Source: Chryseobacterium geocarposphaerae (GTDB taxonomy: Bacteria > Bacteroidota > Bacteroidia > Flavobacteriales > Weeksellaceae). Taken from it: DNA of 64,000 nucleotides. The notes under the pieces were generated by a model. That model did not search any database. It saw only the letters and a list, made by a program, of their open reading frames with translations, and was not told where the DNA came from. Below are positions 62,428-64,000 of the stretch, one piece after another. A program made the position numbers and the translations under genes. Numbering within the stretch: position 1 is the stretch's first letter; each line of letters starts with the position of its first letter. The stretch spans positions 338,000-401,999 of the forward strand of contig NZ_PGFD01000003.1 of assembly GCF_002797535.1 (NCBI RefSeq), in the 5' to 3' direction.

Positions 62428-63438
62428 ATGAAGAGATTTCTAAGCAGCAAAAAGAACGTAAACTTCGTCTTAGGCGGACTTTTATTAGTAGTTTTTGCAC
62501 AAGGTATATTCATTGCAAAGTTATTTTCTGAAAAGGATAATAAAAACTATGAAGTAAATCTTGTAAAAATAAACACTGAAAGAGACAGTGTAGATTATCT
62601 GAAAATGAAAACTGATCTTGCATTAGTAGATCAAACTGTAAACGAACTGAATTCCTTCTTAAAATCAAAGGACATCAGCAATGGAAAACTGACAGTTCTG
62701 AGCCAAGATAGCATTTCTAACTCCGTATATCTTGCAAAACAGGCCAACCGATACAGCCAATATTTAATGGATCTTCAAAACAAACTGATGCAGGTTCCTC
62801 TGGGAATGCCTACAGACGGATATATTTCATCCAATTTCGGTGTCAGAAAAAATCCTATTCCTTTCAAAACAGTATATGCATCTGTAAAACCTAATGTTAC
62901 AGCACCTGCTGTGGCTTCTGCACCTGCCCCTGAAGTAAAAGCAGAACCTGTAGAAAAAATCGTTGAAGTAACCGATAGCTACGGAAATAAAAGAGAGATA
63001 AAAGTAATGGTAACTCCTAAAGCATCTTCAACTGTTGCTGCCAACTCAACTTCCGGAAAATCTCCTGCTGCAACAACTTCTAAGATTACTACAGAAAAAA
63101 ACAATCCTCCTGCTGAAGCAGATCAAATGCAATTCCATAAAGGACTGGATATTGCCGTTGCGTTTGGTTCCGACGTAAGAGCAGCTGCTGCAGGAACTGT
63201 AATTTTCTCAGGTCAGAAAGGCGGTTACGGAAATTGCGTAATTGTATCTCACGGAAATGGTTTGGCTACCCTCTACGGACATCTGTCTCAGCTTATTGCC
63301 AAGGTGAATGATAAAGTAAAAGTGGGAGAAGTTATTGCGAAGTCTGGAAATTCCGGGCGTTCCACTGGGCCGCATCTTCATTATGAAGTACATAAAAACA
63401 ATACTCCGGTCAATCCGAAGTTGTTTATGAATCTATAA
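62428..63438 (+). CDS. M23-family LytM-type endopeptidase with inserted segment
   Basis: The 336-aa protein has an N-terminal membrane anchor (residues about 11-34), a coiled region, then a LytM domain. The domain begins normally (SSNFGVRKNPI) but is interrupted by about 83 residues (150-233) rich in Ala, Pro, Lys, Thr and Ser, before continuing with FHKGLDIAVAFGSDV. Metal ligands are intact: His237 and Asp241, then His318 and the catalytic-site His316 (GPHLHYEV). It probably cleaves peptidoglycan cross-bridges in the periplasm and stays membrane-tethered. The insert contains a KIVEVTDSYGNKREIKVMVT block that could be a small folded piece. It is monocistronic. Confidence 0.92.
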   Translation: MKRFLSSKKNVNFVLGGLLLVVFAQGIFIAKLFSEKDNKNYEVNLVKINTERDSVDYLKMKTDLALVDQTVNELNSFLKSKDISNGKLTVLSQDSISNSVYLAKQANRYSQYLMDLQNKLMQVPLGMPTDGYISSNFGVRKNPIPFKTVYASVKPNVTAPAVASAPAPEVKAEPVEKIVEVTDSYGNKREIKVMVTPKASSTVAANSTSGKSPAATTSKITTEKNNPPAEADQMQFHKGLDIAVAFGSDVRAAAAGTVIFSGQKGGYGNCVIVSHGNGLATLYGHLSQLIAKVNDKVKVGEVIAKSGNSGRSTGPHLHYEVHKNNTPVNPKLFMNL

Positions 63439-63455
63439 ATCATTTAATGGTTAAA

Positions 63456-63494
63456 AATTTTCGGGGCGGCACCAAAGGTGCCGCCCCGAAAATT
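63456..63494. repeat. Long perfect GC-rich hairpin
   Basis: Two 18-base arms (AATTTTCGGGGCGGCACC / GGTGCCGCCCCGAAAATT) flank the loop AAA with no mismatch. It is strikingly GC-rich within a low-GC genome. It lies 18 bases after the M23 stop. No classic T tract follows on the plus strand, so it may be a terminator, a transcript-stabilising hairpin, or a repetitive palindromic element. Confidence 0.85.
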
Positions 63495-63828
63495 CATTAT
63501 AACATAATAATACTACGTCCAAAACCGTAAAGTAGGTACTCTATTATTTTCTATGATATTAGAAGGTTCTCTCTTTTTATTTATTCTATGTGTTTTTCAG
63601 AATTAGAAAACCTACCGCTTAATTATCCAACAAAGGCGTTTCTATAATACGTCAAGATTTGTCGCATTGCTACAATACCTTTGTTTCAGGATTTAGGAAT
63701 AGATGAATGCACTAAAAAAGCTGTTGAATTTCAGAAATACTTCATTGTAAATCTAAATAGTGTGAAGTAAAAGTGATATTTTTACAACGTTTTTAAATTA
63801 ATAACAGTAAACTTAAACATAATACGGG
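63495..63828. other. 334-base intergenic region upstream of the final gene
   Basis: It holds the dyad promoter (63648-63683) and otherwise AT-rich sequence. A short frame ending at 63770 reads VEFQKYFIVNLNSVK before a stop, but it begins just after another stop and has no clear start; it may be a gene remnant or chance. No RNA gene is apparent. Confidence 0.6.
63648..63683 (+). promoter_or_regulatory. Promoter with dyad element (copy B)
   Basis: The dyad TACGTCAA-gat-TTGTCGCA (63648-63666) is followed after 14 bases from its inner TTG by the -7 box TACCTTTG (63676-63683). Both half-sites equal those of copy A at 2440-2458. The following gene starts about 145 bases downstream. Confidence 0.65.
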
Positions 63829-64000
63829 ATGAAAAAACTCTATATCGGTGCATACTTCCTATGCACAGTTCTGAGCGTTTCGGCTCAGGAAGTCCTATGG
63901 CAGACAGACATCAAATCCACCACTCAGGATTTTCTAAGCCAGGTGACTCCAACCGTAGATCTTCAGTACTTAATTACCGGAAGCTCCATTCAGTCTAAAA
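63829..64000 (+). CDS. Start of a secreted protein, 3' partial
   Basis: The frame begins with ATG at 63829 and runs off the window end after 57 codons. The first 18 residues (MKKLYIGAYFLCTVLSVS) form a signal peptide, and the mature part starts QEVLWQTDIKSTTQDF. A secreted protein is certain; the later domains are out of view. From memory, such beginnings (alternating short polar strands, SQVTPTVD) recur in Bacteroidota beta-propeller and T9SS cargo proteins, including some RHS-type ones. That is only a weak guess. Confidence 0.7.
   Translation, partial: MKKLYIGAYFLCTVLSVSAQEVLWQTDIKSTTQDFLSQVTPTVDLQYLITGSSIQSK

Noticed and set aside
63700..63770. Possible pseudogene remnant (VEFQKYF... before a stop)
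   Set aside because: The frame is about 40 codons after an upstream stop and has no family match by eye. It is treated as non-coding.

Overview
The window looks like a chromosomal segment from a member of the Bacteroidota, class Flavobacteriia, most probably a Chryseobacterium-like Weeksellaceae. The reasons are low GC, many Bacteroidota-type -7 boxes (TAnnTTTG), a gldKLMN type IX secretion (T9SS) locus, porZ next to recO, DUF4270 and type-B sorting proteins, and lipoproteins with short SxC or AxC lipoboxes. This assignment is read from gene content only. I see no rRNA, CRISPR array, prophage or insertion sequence. Most genes are ordinary core genes.

Layout. 1-1.6 kb: the 3' part of a bestrophin-type channel gene, then an orphan cytochrome b558 (SdhC-like) gene without sdhAB. 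1.7-4.1 kb: an unknown protein and an M20 peptidase. 4.2-10.5 kb: an RND efflux operon (MFP, RND pump, OMF) behind a small unknown membrane protein. 10.9-11.8 kb: two small lipoproteins (MliC-like and META). 11.8-22.1 kb: a long minus-strand block. In transcription order it holds a half-size GT5 protein, a DUF4270 lipoprotein, glmS, gldK, gldL, gldM, gldN and an FAD oxidoreductase. 22.3-25 kb: panC, a tRNA cluster (three tRNA-Lys, one tRNA-Leu, with a 161-bp direct repeat), aroK and an S4-domain protein. 25-32.5 kb: an FKBP-like lipoprotein, a GltB-like FMN protein, mtaB, a DUF1572/DinB-like protein, a T9SS type-B cargo protein and a stand-alone PD-(D/E)XK-like protein. 32.7-35.1 kb: a GT35 phosphorylase-like protein and two small genes. 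35.2-44 kb: a peptide-use region with a DPP-IV peptidase, three consecutive POT transporters and a secreted thioredoxin. 44.2-49.5 kb: recG, an AraC regulator plus degenerate receiver pair, a GNAT protein and dapA. 49.5-54.2 kb: a 5'-nucleotidase split over two genes, then porZ and recO. 54.2-62.2 kb: a minus-strand run with a GH63-type glucosidase, an SDR, a GNAT protein, DUF1684, an unknown protein, mqo and gpsA. 62.4-64 kb: an M23 endopeptidase with an inserted low-complexity segment, a long GC-rich hairpin, and the start of a secreted protein cut by the window end.

How the genes work together. gldKLMN encodes the core T9SS motor and ring. PorZ acts at the surface end of the same system, and the type-B C-terminal-domain protein is a likely cargo. 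DPP-IV releases dipeptides and tripeptides that the POT carriers could import. GlmS and the M23 peptidase belong to envelope construction. mqo, gpsA, aroK, panC and dapA are core metabolism.

Most worth a second look: the GT35 protein has Thr where the PLP-binding Lys should be; a near-identical dyad-plus-promoter element lies upstream of two unrelated genes 61 kb apart; an AraC regulator overlaps a receiver protein lacking its phospho-Asp; the b558 cytochrome is orphaned and coupled to a bestrophin; and a PD-(D/E)XK-like protein has no partner genes. No single multi-gene locus stands out clearly as a new system. These five are the best leads.
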